Shown: positions 18,402 through 27,138 of the stretch, in pieces
Position numbering within the stretch: position 1 is the first letter of the stretch
Layout of the letters: every line of letters begins with the position of its first letter
Source: an uncultured Holophagaceae bacterium
GTDB lineage: Bacteria > Acidobacteriota > Holophagae > Holophagales > Holophagaceae
Direction of reading: 5' to 3'
Length of the DNA stretch: 59,714 nucleotides
NCBI GenBank assembly: GCA_903913215.1
Contig: CAIWKE010000041.1
Span: 1 to 59,714 of the forward strand
Notes under the pieces: generated by a model
Seen by the model: the letters and a program-made list of their open reading frames with translations, nothing else
What the model was told of the DNA's origin: nothing
Database searches by the model: none
Translations under genes and position numbers: made by a program

Positions 18402-19973
18402 ATGTACCGGCACCGCACCTCTCGCTACCGAGCCCTGCACCCCGGCATGGGGCCCTCTCGGTGGCAACAGCTCCAGCAGCGCAGCGGCATCGTGATGCTG
18501 GTCCTGGCAGGCCTGGCCACGACGGCCCTCCTGGTGGCCTTGCCCCGGTACTACTACGTGGACCGGGTGGACAAGGGCCGCCAGGCCTACATCGACGCGC
18601 ACTGGGTGGACTTCGAGGCCGTGGAGCGCAGCTGGAAGAGCCTGCCGGTCCTGCAGACGGTACACAAGGGCGACGAGGCCGATGTCCAGAAATTCCTGGA
18701 ACACCAGCCCCTGGTCGTGGCCCTGCTGGATCGCTTCGAGGGCCGACGCCTCTGGGTCCGTCAGGGCGGTCGGCTGGTGGAGCCCAGGGATCAGGTCTTG
18801 GCCCAGCAGTATCTGGGCTGGTTTGCCCATGCCGAGATGGCTCAGCGGTTCGAGTGGAACCCCGACAAGGCCCAGGATCCGGACTTTGGCAAGGTGGCCT
18901 CCGTGGTCCTGCTCTCGGATCGCTGGCTGGTCATCAAGCGCTGGCACCTGGGCTCCCCGGAGGTGGAACGGGAACTGGTCGAGGCCCTCGCCCCCCACCC
19001 TGGCATGCGCATGGGCCTGATCCGCGAGCCGGACCTGAACCGGCGGGACCTGCACCCTCAGGCCTGGGGGGCCGAGCCGAACCTGCAGGCGGACCCCCAG
19101 CGCATCTCCAGGAGTCTGCTCTCCGCCCTGACCAAGACCAATGCCTTCGGGGACGGCTGGCTCTTGGCCGGCGTGGGCTTCGACGGCGAGGAGGCCGCCT
19201 TCAGGAAGGCCATGCAGCGTCAGCGCTGGCTGGCCTCCGGCGTGGCCGCCTTGCTGGGCGCAACCATCCTCCTGGGCCTCTGGCTGCGACACCGGAGCCG
19301 CCGGAAGATGGAGCTGGATGCGGATCGCCTGGCCTCCATGACCCACAGCCTCAAGACCCCCTTGGCCATCCTGAAGTTCCGCTGCGACTCCCTGCGCCTG
19401 GGCCGCCTGAGTCCGGATCGCGCAGACGAGGAACTGCTTCGTATCGGCGACGAGGTAGACCACCTCACCACCCTCATCGAGAACGGCTTGCGCGTGGTCC
19501 GAGGAGGCGGCCCCTCAGGTCCCCAAGGTCAGGCGACCCTGGCCTGGTTCCAGGATGTGGCCGAGGATCTTCTGCCCGGCTTTGAGCTCGAACAGCGGTC
19601 TCTCGTCCTTCAACTCTGCCCAGAAGCGGGTCGCGCCCCCCTGCCCTCTCTCCGCTCGGCGGTCTTCACCCTGCTGGAAAACGCCCTTGGACATGGCCGG
19701 GGCACCGTCACCCTGACCACCTGGCGCGCCCGCCGCCGTTTCTGCATCCAGATTTCCGATCAGGGCGAGGGCCTCGAACTCCATCAGCTGAAGGCCCTGG
19801 GCAAACCATTCCAGCGCTTAAGGGCTCCAGGCAAGGAGGGCTTTCTGCGCGAGGGACAGGGCCTGGGCCTGAGCCTCCTGATCCAGGTGGCGGAGCAGGA
19901 GGGCTGGGGCCTGACCTTCTCCTCCAGCCCCGGCGAAGGCTTCTCGGCTCTATTAGAGATTCCGGCGAGCTGA
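18402..19973 (+). CDS. Membrane sensor histidine kinase
   Basis: This 523-aa protein looks like a classical two-component sensor. A first transmembrane helix lies at about residues 30-48, a periplasmic part of about 225 residues without a domain I recognise follows, and a second helix at 276-294. The phosphorylated histidine is His315 in SMTHSLKTPLAILKF, and the ATPase domain has LLENALGHGRG (N box), SDQGEGL (G1) and GQGLGLSLL (G2). No HAMP domain is evident between helix 2 and the H box. It is followed after 35 nt by its probable partner regulator. The signal sensed is unknown. Confidence 0.87.
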   Translation: MYRHRTSRYRALHPGMGPSRWQQLQQRSGIVMLVLAGLATTALLVALPRYYYVDRVDKGRQAYIDAHWVDFEAVERSWKSLPVLQTVHKGDEADVQKFLEHQPLVVALLDRFEGRRLWVRQGGRLVEPRDQVLAQQYLGWFAHAEMAQRFEWNPDKAQDPDFGKVASVVLLSDRWLVIKRWHLGSPEVERELVEALAPHPGMRMGLIREPDLNRRDLHPQAWGAEPNLQADPQRISRSLLSALTKTNAFGDGWLLAGVGFDGEEAAFRKAMQRQRWLASGVAALLGATILLGLWLRHRSRRKMELDADRLASMTHSLKTPLAILKFRCDSLRLGRLSPDRADEELLRIGDEVDHLTTLIENGLRVVRGGGPSGPQGQATLAWFQDVAEDLLPGFELEQRSLVLQLCPEAGRAPLPSLRSAVFTLLENALGHGRGTVTLTTWRARRRFCIQISDQGEGLELHQLKALGKPFQRLRAPGKEGFLREGQGLGLSLLIQVAEQEGWGLTFSSSPGEGFSALLEIPAS

Positions 19974-20008
19974 GGCACTGGAGTATCTTTTCTTCCGAGG
20001 AAACCGAC

Positions 20009-20734
20009 TTGCCCACACCCCTTCCCGAGCGAGAGGCACCGACCCACATTCTCGTGGTGGAGGACGAGCCCTCGCTCTGCCAGCTGCTGGTGAACAACCT
20101 CAGCTTCGAAGGCTACTCCGTGGCCGCGGCCGGAGACGGAGGCCCCGCCCTGGCAGCCCATGCGGCCCACCGGGCCGACCTCATTGTGCTGGACCTGATG
20201 CTCCCCCAGATGGATGGCTTCGAGGTGCTCCGCAACCTCCGGGAGGCCAGGGACGAAGTGCCCGTCCTCATGCTCACGGCCCGGGGTGAGGAGTCCGACC
20301 GACTCCAGGGGCTGAGCCTCGGGGCGGACGACTACATGGTGAAGCCCTTCTCCCTACTGGAATTGGTCGCCAGGGTAAAGGCCATCCTGCGCCGGACCCG
20401 TGCCGTGGACCGCCCCCCTCTCCTGCGCTCAGGTCCCTTCCGCTTCGATCTGCCCCGCCTCGAGGCCCGCTGGGAGGGCCGAATCCTGGACCTCACGCCC
20501 CGGGAGTTCCGACTCCTGGAGATCCTCATCACCCATCCCGGTCGGACCCACAGCCGCAAAGAATTGCTGCAGCTGGCCTGGGAGCCGGATGCCCGACCCA
20601 GCGCCCGCACCGTAGATGTGCATATCGCCAACCTCCGCCGGAAGCTCGGTGAGGATCAGGATTCCGCCTGGATCACCACCGTGGGTGGCGAAGGCTACCG
20701 CTGGGTCACGCCCGTGGAGCCGCTCTCGGATTAG
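20009..20734 (+). CDS. OmpR/PhoB-type response regulator
   Basis: This 241-aa regulator probably pairs with the sensor kinase upstream. The start is TTG at 20009, with GAGG at suitable distance. The receiver domain has VVEDEPSL, the phospho-acceptor Asp62 in IVLDLMLPQMDGFE, and the Lys of DDYMVKPF; a winged-helix DNA-binding domain follows (LTPREFRLLEILITHPGRTH, ARTVDVHIANLRRKLGED). The target genes cannot be told from the sequence. Confidence 0.92.
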   Translation: MPTPLPEREAPTHILVVEDEPSLCQLLVNNLSFEGYSVAAAGDGGPALAAHAAHRADLIVLDLMLPQMDGFEVLRNLREARDEVPVLMLTARGEESDRLQGLSLGADDYMVKPFSLLELVARVKAILRRTRAVDRPPLLRSGPFRFDLPRLEARWEGRILDLTPREFRLLEILITHPGRTHSRKELLQLAWEPDARPSARTVDVHIANLRRKLGEDQDSAWITTVGGEGYRWVTPVEPLSD

Positions 20735-20766
20735 GAACTGGGGCCCCTTCCACGCCAGAATGGGGC

Positions 20767-22095
20767 ATGGCGCTCTGGACTCCTCACAGTTGGCAGCACT
20801 TCCCGGCACAGCAGCAGCCGGTCTACGGGGACGCCGCTGAGCTGGAGGCCAGCTTGGCCCGCCTGCGCCGTCTGCCACCCCTGGTGGTGCCCGAGGAGAT
20901 CCGGCGTCTGCGGGGCCTGCTGGCGGAGGCGGCCCTCGGGCGCCGCTTCCTGTTGCAGGGTGGCGACTGCGCCGAGGCCTTCAAGGACTGTACCTCCGAG
21001 GCCATCGAAGGCAAGCTCCGGGTGCTGCTCCAGATGTCCGTGGCCCTCACCCACGGCGGGCGCAAGCCCGTGGTGCGGGTGGGCCGCATCGCCGGACAGT
21101 TCGCCAAGCCCCGCAGCAAACCCACGGAGCGCGTGGGGGACCAGGAGCTGCCCAGCTATCGGGGCGACCTCATCAACGGCCTCGAGCCCAGCGCCGCCAC
21201 CCGCCGGGCCGACCCAGCCCGCCTGCAGGAAGCCTACTTCCACGCCTCGGCCACCCTCAACCACCTGCGGGCCCTCAGCGCCGGTGGCTTCGCAGACCTG
21301 CACCACCCCGAGCGCTGGGAGCTGCCCGGCGGCACCGGCGAGGTGCCCGCCTATCGCCGCACCCTGGATCAGGTTCGGGAGTCCCTGGACTTCCTGGAGG
21401 CCCTGGGTGGGGTCCAACGGGATGCGCTGGAGCGCATCGACTTCTTCACCAGCCATGAGGCCCTGCTGCTGCCCTACGAGGAGGCCCTCACCCGCTGGGT
21501 GGCCGAGGACTCCACCTACTACAACCTGGGCGCCCACACCCTCTGGGTGGGGGAGCGGACCCGCCAGCTGGACGGGGCCCACATCGAGTATCTGCGTGGC
21601 ATCCGGAATCCCATCGGCGTGAAGGTGGGCCCCAGCGCCACCCCTGAGCACCTCGTAGCACTCCTGGACTGCCTGGACCCCGGCCGGGAACCCGGGCGAG
21701 TGACCCTCATCTCCCGCTTCGGCGCCACCCGGATCCAGGCGGCCCTGCCCCCGCTCCTGGCGGCGGTGCAGCGCACGGATCACCCGGTGCTCTGGAGCTG
21801 CGACCCCATGCACGGCAACGGCACCGAGAGTGCCTCCGGCTATAAGACCCGCGACTTCGGGGCCATCCTCGCGGAGCTGCGCCAAGCCTTTGAGCTGCAC
21901 CGGGCTCACGGCTCCCACCTGGGGGGCGTCCACATCGAGCTGACCGGAGAGGCCGTCACGGAATGCACCGGCGGCACGGAAGGCCTCTCCGAGGCGGACC
22001 TTGCCAGGGCCTACGAGACCGGCTGTGATCCCCGCCTCAACGGCACCCAAAGCCTGGAGATGGCCTTCCTCATCGCGGAGATGATGCGCGGCTAG
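20767..22095 (+). CDS. 3-deoxy-7-phosphoheptulonate synthase, class II
   Basis: DAHP synthase performs the first step of the shikimate pathway, joining phosphoenolpyruvate and erythrose 4-phosphate. The 442-aa protein is the plant/mycobacterial class II type: FLLQGGDCAEAFKDC with the metal-binding cysteine, MSVALTHGGRKPVVRVGRIA, TEPHLLLPYEE-like FTSHEALLLPYEEAL, and VLWSCDPMHGNGTES. Its stop overlaps by 4 nt with that of the convergent gene at 22092. Confidence 0.94.
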   Translation: MALWTPHSWQHFPAQQQPVYGDAAELEASLARLRRLPPLVVPEEIRRLRGLLAEAALGRRFLLQGGDCAEAFKDCTSEAIEGKLRVLLQMSVALTHGGRKPVVRVGRIAGQFAKPRSKPTERVGDQELPSYRGDLINGLEPSAATRRADPARLQEAYFHASATLNHLRALSAGGFADLHHPERWELPGGTGEVPAYRRTLDQVRESLDFLEALGGVQRDALERIDFFTSHEALLLPYEEALTRWVAEDSTYYNLGAHTLWVGERTRQLDGAHIEYLRGIRNPIGVKVGPSATPEHLVALLDCLDPGREPGRVTLISRFGATRIQAALPPLLAAVQRTDHPVLWSCDPMHGNGTESASGYKTRDFGAILAELRQAFELHRAHGSHLGGVHIELTGEAVTECTGGTEGLSEADLARAYETGCDPRLNGTQSLEMAFLIAEMMRG

Positions 22096-22862
22096 TGGAT
22101 GGTGGTGGGCAGGTCCATAGCCCCCAGCCCCACCACCAGCTGATCGAAGTCGGCGCTTAGGCTCACCTCGGCCCCCTCGGGCAGCTCAGGGAAGGGCTTC
22201 AGCCGAGGGGGCGGAAAGAGCAGCACCTCACCGGCCCGCAGACCCGAGAAGACCAGGTTCTCCCAGGCCTTCAGCGGCACACTGCGGCGGGTGTTCCCCA
22301 CCTTCAGCTCCATGTTTTCCGCTGGCCACTGGTCCGAGAGCCAGGCACCCAACACGGTGCCGCTGGGCTGATCGAAGGCCAGACAGAAGCCGGCGACGGC
22401 TCCCCCGGCCGCGCCCACCACGCCCAGGCTGGGCTGCGGTGCCGAGTTCAGTTCCGCACCGGGGCCACCCAGGGTGAGGCGATCCAGGAGCCCGCCGTCA
22501 AAGCGGTGGAGGGCCAGGGGCCGGGGCAGACAGGGGCCCAGGCGCACCTGGTCGGCCATCGGGGCCAGGGCCTCGGGCAGGTTGCCCCGGAGGTCCCACT
22601 TCTCAGCGTAAGCCAGGGTTTGCTTGGCTCGGGCAAGAGCCCTGGGGCCGCCCTCCAGCAGGCGCCGCAGGCTGGGGGGCACCAGCGCCTCGGCCAGCCG
22701 TGTGGGATCGCCCTCCCCCAGCTTGCCCAGGCGGAGGGCCTCAATGCGATTCAGGTCCGCCAGGCGGCCCGAAGCCAGGCGACCCACCAGGGCCCGCCGC
22801 TCCGCGGGACCCTCGGCCCAGGAACCCGTCCCCAGCAACATCAGGATTGCGCTTCCAGCCAC
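22092..22862 (-). CDS. Exported protein of unknown function
   Basis: A 256-aa product starting with GTG at 22862 inside the end of the thioesterase gene. Residues 1-16 (VAGSAILMLLGTGSWA) resemble a short signal peptide with cleavage before EGPAERR. The body is rich in Leu, Ala and Gly with a helical first half (two SLRRLLEG-like segments) and a beta-like second half. I recognise no domain. It ends by overlapping the stop codon of the DAHP synthase gene. Confidence 0.6.
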   Translation of the reverse strand: MAGSAILMLLGTGSWAEGPAERRALVGRLASGRLADLNRIEALRLGKLGEGDPTRLAEALVPPSLRRLLEGGPRALARAKQTLAYAEKWDLRGNLPEALAPMADQVRLGPCLPRPLALHRFDGGLLDRLTLGGPGAELNSAPQPSLGVVGAAGGAVAGFCLAFDQPSGTVLGAWLSDQWPAENMELKVGNTRRSVPLKAWENLVFSGLRAGEVLLFPPPRLKPFPELPEGAEVSLSADFDQLVVGLGAMDLPTTIH

Positions 22863-23236
22863 TCACGCGTGGCGGGGAGGAGGGGCTTGGGCCGGTTGGT
22901 GCTGAAGTCGAGCATCACCTGTACGGATTTTCCTTCGGCGAAGAGCTCGCCGCCCAGGCCCTTGGTGAGGCGGTAGCCCAGCTCGAAGGAACTGTTTCCC
23001 ACCTTGAGCACATGCAGTTCGACGCGCACATCCTCGCCCAGAAGGATGGGCATGCGGTAGTCCACCTCGATGCGAGCCAGGAGGAAGCCCTCCTCCTGGA
23101 AGCGGCGCCCGCCCAGGAAGGATCTCCACCACTGGAAGCGCCCCTGCTCCATGAAGCTCACAATGACCGCGTTGTTGACGTGGCCCATGGCGTCCAGATC
23201 GCTGAACCGCACTTCAATGGGATGGGAAAAGGGCAT
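22841..23236 (-). CDS. Acyl-CoA thioesterase, YbgC/4HBT family
   Basis: This 131-aa hot-dog-fold protein starts with the family signature IEVRFSDLDAMGHVNNAVIVSFMEQGR, whose Asp in DLDAMGHVNN is the catalytic residue of 4-hydroxybenzoyl-CoA-type thioesterases. It then has VDYRMPILLGEDVRVELHV and FELGYRL. Substrate is probably a short or medium acyl-CoA or acyl-ACP. The downstream gene starts within its last 22 nt, so the two are coupled. Confidence 0.85.
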   Translation of the reverse strand: MPFSHPIEVRFSDLDAMGHVNNAVIVSFMEQGRFQWWRSFLGGRRFQEEGFLLARIEVDYRMPILLGEDVRVELHVLKVGNSSFELGYRLTKGLGGELFAEGKSVQVMLDFSTNRPKPLLPATREWLEAQS

Positions 23237-23270
23237 GGGGCCTCCGAATGTCCAAGCTTAGCGCCAAGTC

Positions 23271-23657
23271 ATGGCATCATTCGCCACGATGGCCGCGCCC
23301 CTCCTCCTCGCCTATGACTCTGCCTGCACCCTCTGCTGCCGGATGGTCCTCTGGCTGGCCCGCCAGGACCGGCAAGGCCTGCTGGTGATCCTGCCTCTGC
23401 GCGATCCGAATCTCCTGGAACTGGCGCCGGAGCTGGCCGGAAAGCCCCTGGAGAAGGAGATCCACGGCCTGGACCTGGGCAGCCGCGAAGTCCGAGCGGG
23501 AGCCGACCTCCTGGGACCCATCGCCCGGCGCCTGCCCGGCTGGCGCTGGCTGGCTCCCCTCTGCGGGATCCCCGGCTTGCCGCGGCTGCTGAACCGGATC
23601 TACCTCTGGGTGGCGGCTCGCCGCTTCCGGCGCACAGGGCGGCCTCCGTTCGCTTAG
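23271..23657 (+). CDS. DUF393-like thiol-disulfide oxidoreductase (DCC family)
   Basis: The 128-aa protein has the start LLLAYDSACTLCCRMVLWLA, resembling the DCC family pattern (Y/F)DGxCxLC, then VILPLRDPNLLELAPELAGK and a second half RLPGWRWLAPLCGIPGLPRLL and NRIYLWVAARRF. The CTLC redox pair is kept but the Gly of DGxC is Ser-Ala. A partner or substrate is unknown. The gene is followed by an imperfect hairpin. Confidence 0.75.
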   Translation: MASFATMAAPLLLAYDSACTLCCRMVLWLARQDRQGLLVILPLRDPNLLELAPELAGKPLEKEIHGLDLGSREVRAGADLLGPIARRLPGWRWLAPLCGIPGLPRLLNRIYLWVAARRFRRTGRPPFA

Positions 23658-23708
23658 GGGCCGTGACGGAATAGTCAGAGCTTTGGATGGTCATTCCGTT
23701 AGGGCCCC
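23657..23708 (+). terminator. Imperfect long hairpin after the DUF393 gene
   Basis: GGGGCCGTGACGGAAT (23657-23672) and ATTCCGTTAGGGCCCC (23693-23708) form a 16-bp stem with 3 mismatches and a 20-nt loop. There is only a short T-run after it, so it is a possible terminator or a degraded repeat. Confidence 0.5.
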
Positions 23709-23769
23709 TTATGTCGCTCACGCCTCTAAATGAAATGATGAATTTCAAATAGCGACGTAGCCTGGAGCC

Positions 23770-25110
23770 ATGGATGCGGAACCTCGAGCCCCCTGGAAGC
23801 CGGACCGCAGCTGGGCGGACCCCCTCATTGTCCTGCTAGCCCTTCTGGCCCTGCTGGCCTCGAGCCTCAGCCTCTCTTCACGGAAAGCAGCGCTCCAGAA
23901 ACCCGCCGAGCGGCTCAGCCTCCAGGGCCGCCTCAGCGAGGTGGCCCTCATGGGCCCAGGCCTCGTGACAGGCCTGGGTGGCAGGGCCCCGGACTGGATC
24001 AAGGTCGAAGGGCAGTTGCAGGAACCCTGGGACCGGGCCATGGTGGCCGTGCTGAAGGCCGAGTCCGGGGCGCAACCCCAGTCCGCCCTGCTTTGGATCC
24101 CGAGCGCCACACCCACGGGGGCTGGCGGCCCCGCCTTCAAACGGGTCTGCCTGGCCGCCTACGCCCAAGGGCCCATGCCCAGCCAGGCGGAGCGCCTGGA
24201 GGTTCAGAAACGCCTGGGCCAGGGCCATGCCGCGGCCCTGCTGGAGGCCCGCCTCCAGGATCGGGAGCGCGGTGGCGAGGCCCTCCGCGCCCAGGCCCGA
24301 AAAGCCCTGCTGCTGCACCTGCTGGGTCTCGGCTTCCTGGGCCTTCTGGTCCTGGGCGCGGCCACCGCCGGTCTGGTGGTTGGCATCTACCTGGTTGCCA
24401 CCCGGGCCAAGGTCCCGCCCCACCCCCTGCCCGCCTGGTCCATGTCGGGCCGGGCCGCGGCCTTGATGCTCCTCACTTGGTTCCTGGCCTTCTTCCTGTC
24501 CGGGAACCTGATGGGCCTCCTGCTCCACCCCTGGCCCGGGCTCCGCTGGCTGGCCGTGCCACTGGGCTATGCGCTCCATGCCGCCGTGGGAGTGGGCCTC
24601 CTCTGTGGGGCCGAGGGCCTGAGCCTGGAGGAACTCTGGCGGCGGGTGGCCCCGGAGCGTGGCTGGCGCGACCTGGGCTGGGCTGCGGGTTTCCTGGCCC
24701 TGGCCCTCACCCTCGTCCTGCTGGTGGCGCTGTTCATGAGCCTCATCCTGAAGCCTGATCACAGCTCGCAGCGCGACCTCCAGGAACTGTTGCGGGGCCT
24801 CTCGGGGTGGGGGCCCAGCCTCGTGCTCCTGCTGACGGTGGCGGGCCTGGCGCCCCTCTTCGAGGAGTTGCTCTGCCGGGGCTTCCTGCTGCCGGTCCTG
24901 GCGCGACGTCAGACCATGGGCCTGGCCCTGGTCCTGTCGGCCCTGGCCTTTGGGGCCATGCACCTCCAGCCCTCGGGGCTGCCGGTCCTCAGCACCCTGG
25001 GCTTGGTCCTGGGCCTCGCCATGCGCCATACAGGCAGCCTGCGGACCCCCATCCTCGTTCACGCCTGCTGGAACGGCGGCCTCTTCCTGCTGATGCGGGC
25101 ATTTGCGTAA
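23770..25110 (+). CDS. CPBP-family intramembrane metalloprotease
   Basis: A 446-aa polytopic membrane protein. The first helix is at about residues 18-36, a hydrophilic domain to about residue 175 carries no motif I know, and six or more helices follow. The CPBP (Abi) motifs are present: FEELLCRGFLLPVLARR (EExxxR), ALAFGAMHL (FxxxH) and HACWNGGLF (HxxxN/B). Proteins of this family cleave prenylated or other membrane substrates, or act in bacteriocin immunity; the substrate here is unknown. Confidence 0.88.
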   Translation: MDAEPRAPWKPDRSWADPLIVLLALLALLASSLSLSSRKAALQKPAERLSLQGRLSEVALMGPGLVTGLGGRAPDWIKVEGQLQEPWDRAMVAVLKAESGAQPQSALLWIPSATPTGAGGPAFKRVCLAAYAQGPMPSQAERLEVQKRLGQGHAAALLEARLQDRERGGEALRAQARKALLLHLLGLGFLGLLVLGAATAGLVVGIYLVATRAKVPPHPLPAWSMSGRAAALMLLTWFLAFFLSGNLMGLLLHPWPGLRWLAVPLGYALHAAVGVGLLCGAEGLSLEELWRRVAPERGWRDLGWAAGFLALALTLVLLVALFMSLILKPDHSSQRDLQELLRGLSGWGPSLVLLLTVAGLAPLFEELLCRGFLLPVLARRQTMGLALVLSALAFGAMHLQPSGLPVLSTLGLVLGLAMRHTGSLRTPILVHACWNGGLFLLMRAFA

Positions 25111-25136
25111 CGAGCCCCGGGCGACCCTGAAGGAAA

Positions 25137-25253
25137 GAACAACCATACTCGCTGAGGGACGATGAAAGAACGGAGGTTAATGAGACCTGCCCTTTGAAGG
25201 CAAAGCTCTACGCCCTCAGCCTCCTCGTCATTTCTCTGCGAGTGAAGTTGTTC
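25137..25253. repeat. Inverted-repeat element, ACTCGCnGAG type, copy 1
   Basis: An imperfect inverted repeat about 117 nt long. Ends GAACAAC (25137-25143) and GTTGTTC (25247-25253) are exact complements, and ACTCGCTGAG (25147-25156) pairs with CTCTGCGAGT (25234-25243) at 9 of 10. The right arm closely matches the right arm of copy 2 after purH. It lies between the convergent CPBP and Ser/Thr kinase genes and has no coding potential. Confidence 0.6.
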
Positions 25254-25270
25254 TTCGTGGTTCAAGCGTC

Positions 25271-26479
25271 TCAGCGCCCCAACCCAGGCGCGAGCCACCA
25301 GAACAGTTGGAGCAACACGAAGACCAGGGCCACCCACTTCAAGATGGAGAGCCAGTTGGTGTCGTCAGTGGAGGGCACCTCTGGCGCCGGCTTGCGGGTG
25401 GAGAGATAGCTCTCCACGGGATCCTCCGCGAGGCTGATCTTCAGTGGCTGACTCTGCCGCGACCGGGTGATGACCTCCTGGGGCCCGCTCTCGGGCGGCT
25501 CAAGGACGGGCAGGCGGAAGCGGGCCGTGGAGACGCTGCTGCCGTCCTCGTCCTGGGCCAGCAGGGCGAAGAGGCGGGCCCGCATGCTGACGGGACCCGG
25601 CAGCGCGTCCACCAGCTCCTCCAGGAATTCGGGCAGGGTGGTGTAGCGGTCCTCGGGGTCCGCAGCCAGAGCCCGTTGGAACACGTTCCCCAGACGGGGA
25701 GGCAGATCCGGGGGCAGGGCCACCGGCTCCTGGAGGATGTGGATGATGATCTCCGTGAGGCCACTACCGGGATGGGGCAGCTTGCCGGTGAGCAGCTCAA
25801 AGGCCGTGGCGGCAAAGCTGTAGCGGTCCGAGGCGGGGGTGCCCTCGCCGCCTTTCAGGATCTCGGGGGGCGCGTAGGCCGGGGAGCCCAGGAAGTCCCC
25901 GGTGACCGTGAGGCGCAGAGCCAGGGTCTGGGCTGGCCCCCCGGAAAGGGCACCATCCAGCAGGGCGGTCTCGGCCAGTTGTTCGGGGTTGCTGCTCATG
26001 TGGCCCATGCTGCGGGCGATGCCGAAGTCCATGAGCTTGGCCCGGCCCTCTTCGCTCAAGAGGATGTTTTCGGGCTTCACGTCCCGGTGGACGATGGCCC
26101 GTCGGTGGGCGGCCCGCAGGGCCCGCATGGTCTGGATGAGCACCCGGACCGAGGTCTCCGTGTCCAGGCTCTTGTCCTTGATGTGCTTGCCAAGGCTCTT
26201 GCCCTCCACGTACTCCATGGCCAGGAAGGGCCCCAACGCCTCCTCCACACCCACGTCGAAGATGGTCACCAGGTTGGGGTGGTTCAGCTGGGCGCTGATC
26301 TCGGCTTCCCTGCGGAAGCGCAGCATGGCCTGGTTCCGGGCGGCCCCGGCCACCCGCACGACTTTGATGGCCACCCGCCGCTTCAGCATGGGGTCCTCGG
26401 CCAGGTACACGGTGCCCATGCCCCCCTGTCCGATGGAGTGCAGCACTTGGTACCTGCCGATGGTTTTGGGATCCGCCAT
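25271..26479 (-). CDS. Serine/threonine protein kinase with C-terminal membrane anchor
   Basis: A 402-aa Hanks-type kinase of the PknB class. The P-loop IGQGGMGTVYLAED, ATP-binding Lys39 (VAIKVV), catalytic HRDVKPENIL with Asp133, and DFGIARS are all intact, and GSPAYAPPEI marks the activation segment. A linker of about 100 residues leads to one membrane helix at about 380-398 (WVALVFVLLQLFWWLA), which puts the kinase in the cytoplasm. No extracellular PASTA domain is present, so any signal is probably internal. It is divergent from efp. Confidence 0.93.
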   Translation of the reverse strand: MADPKTIGRYQVLHSIGQGGMGTVYLAEDPMLKRRVAIKVVRVAGAARNQAMLRFRREAEISAQLNHPNLVTIFDVGVEEALGPFLAMEYVEGKSLGKHIKDKSLDTETSVRVLIQTMRALRAAHRRAIVHRDVKPENILLSEEGRAKLMDFGIARSMGHMSSNPEQLAETALLDGALSGGPAQTLALRLTVTGDFLGSPAYAPPEILKGGEGTPASDRYSFAATAFELLTGKLPHPGSGLTEIIIHILQEPVALPPDLPPRLGNVFQRALAADPEDRYTTLPEFLEELVDALPGPVSMRARLFALLAQDEDGSSVSTARFRLPVLEPPESGPQEVITRSRQSQPLKISLAEDPVESYLSTRKPAPEVPSTDDTNWLSILKWVALVFVLLQLFWWLAPGLGR

Positions 26480-26555
26480 GGAACTGAAATTCTAACCAGG
26501 AGATCCCTTGGCGAAGACAAGGTAGAATGGAGGATTCGACATTCTGGAGATTCCC

Positions 26556-27131
26556 ATGGCGGCTCTGCTCGAAGCCATCGAGATCAAGCGCAAGATGTTC
26601 TTCGAACTGGAGGACATCCCCTTCCATTGCCTGGACGTGGAGATTTCGACCCCCACGGCCCGGGGCGGCCAGACCCTGGTTCGCATCAAGATGCGCAACC
26701 TGCTGACACGAGCCGTGTTCGATAAAACCTTCAAAGCCGGGGACAAGTTCAAGGAACCGGACCTCGTGCTCACGCCTTCCAGCTACCTCTACAGCGATGG
26801 TGAGGGTTCCCACTTCATGGACCAGGAGACCTACGAGACCCACACGCTGGGTCCAGACCTGCTGGGCAACGCCCTGGACTACCTGACCGAGGGCCTCATC
26901 GTCCAGATCCAGAAGTTCAACGGCAACCCCATCGGCCTGCAGATGCCCACCCACGTGGAGCTGAAGGTCACCTACACCGAGCCCGGCGCCCGGGGGGACA
27001 CGGCCAGCGGCAACGTCACCAAACCCGCGAAGGTGGAGACCGGCATCGAAATCAAGGTGCCCCTCTTCATCAAAGAGGGTGAGTTGGTAAAGGTCAGCAC
27101 CGAGACCGGCGACTTCGCAGGTCGCGCGTGA
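26556..27131 (+). CDS. Elongation factor P, EfpL/YeiP-like paralogue
   Basis: EF-P-type proteins relieve ribosome stalling at proline runs. The 191-aa product has the KOW-like N-terminal domain, a central OB domain and the C-terminal domain ending GELVKVSTETGDFAGRA. The loop at the P-site tRNA reads STPTARGGQTLVRIKMR, close to the SPTARGAAT loop of E. coli YeiP (EfpL) rather than to the PGKG loop of EF-P that carries a modified lysine. An arginine is therefore at or near the tip. No epmA, epmB or earP gene is nearby. It starts the rsgA-like operon. Confidence 0.85.
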   Translation: MAALLEAIEIKRKMFFELEDIPFHCLDVEISTPTARGGQTLVRIKMRNLLTRAVFDKTFKAGDKFKEPDLVLTPSSYLYSDGEGSHFMDQETYETHTLGPDLLGNALDYLTEGLIVQIQKFNGNPIGLQMPTHVELKVTYTEPGARGDTASGNVTKPAKVETGIEIKVPLFIKEGELVKVSTETGDFAGRA

Positions 27132-27138
27132 CCGTCTA

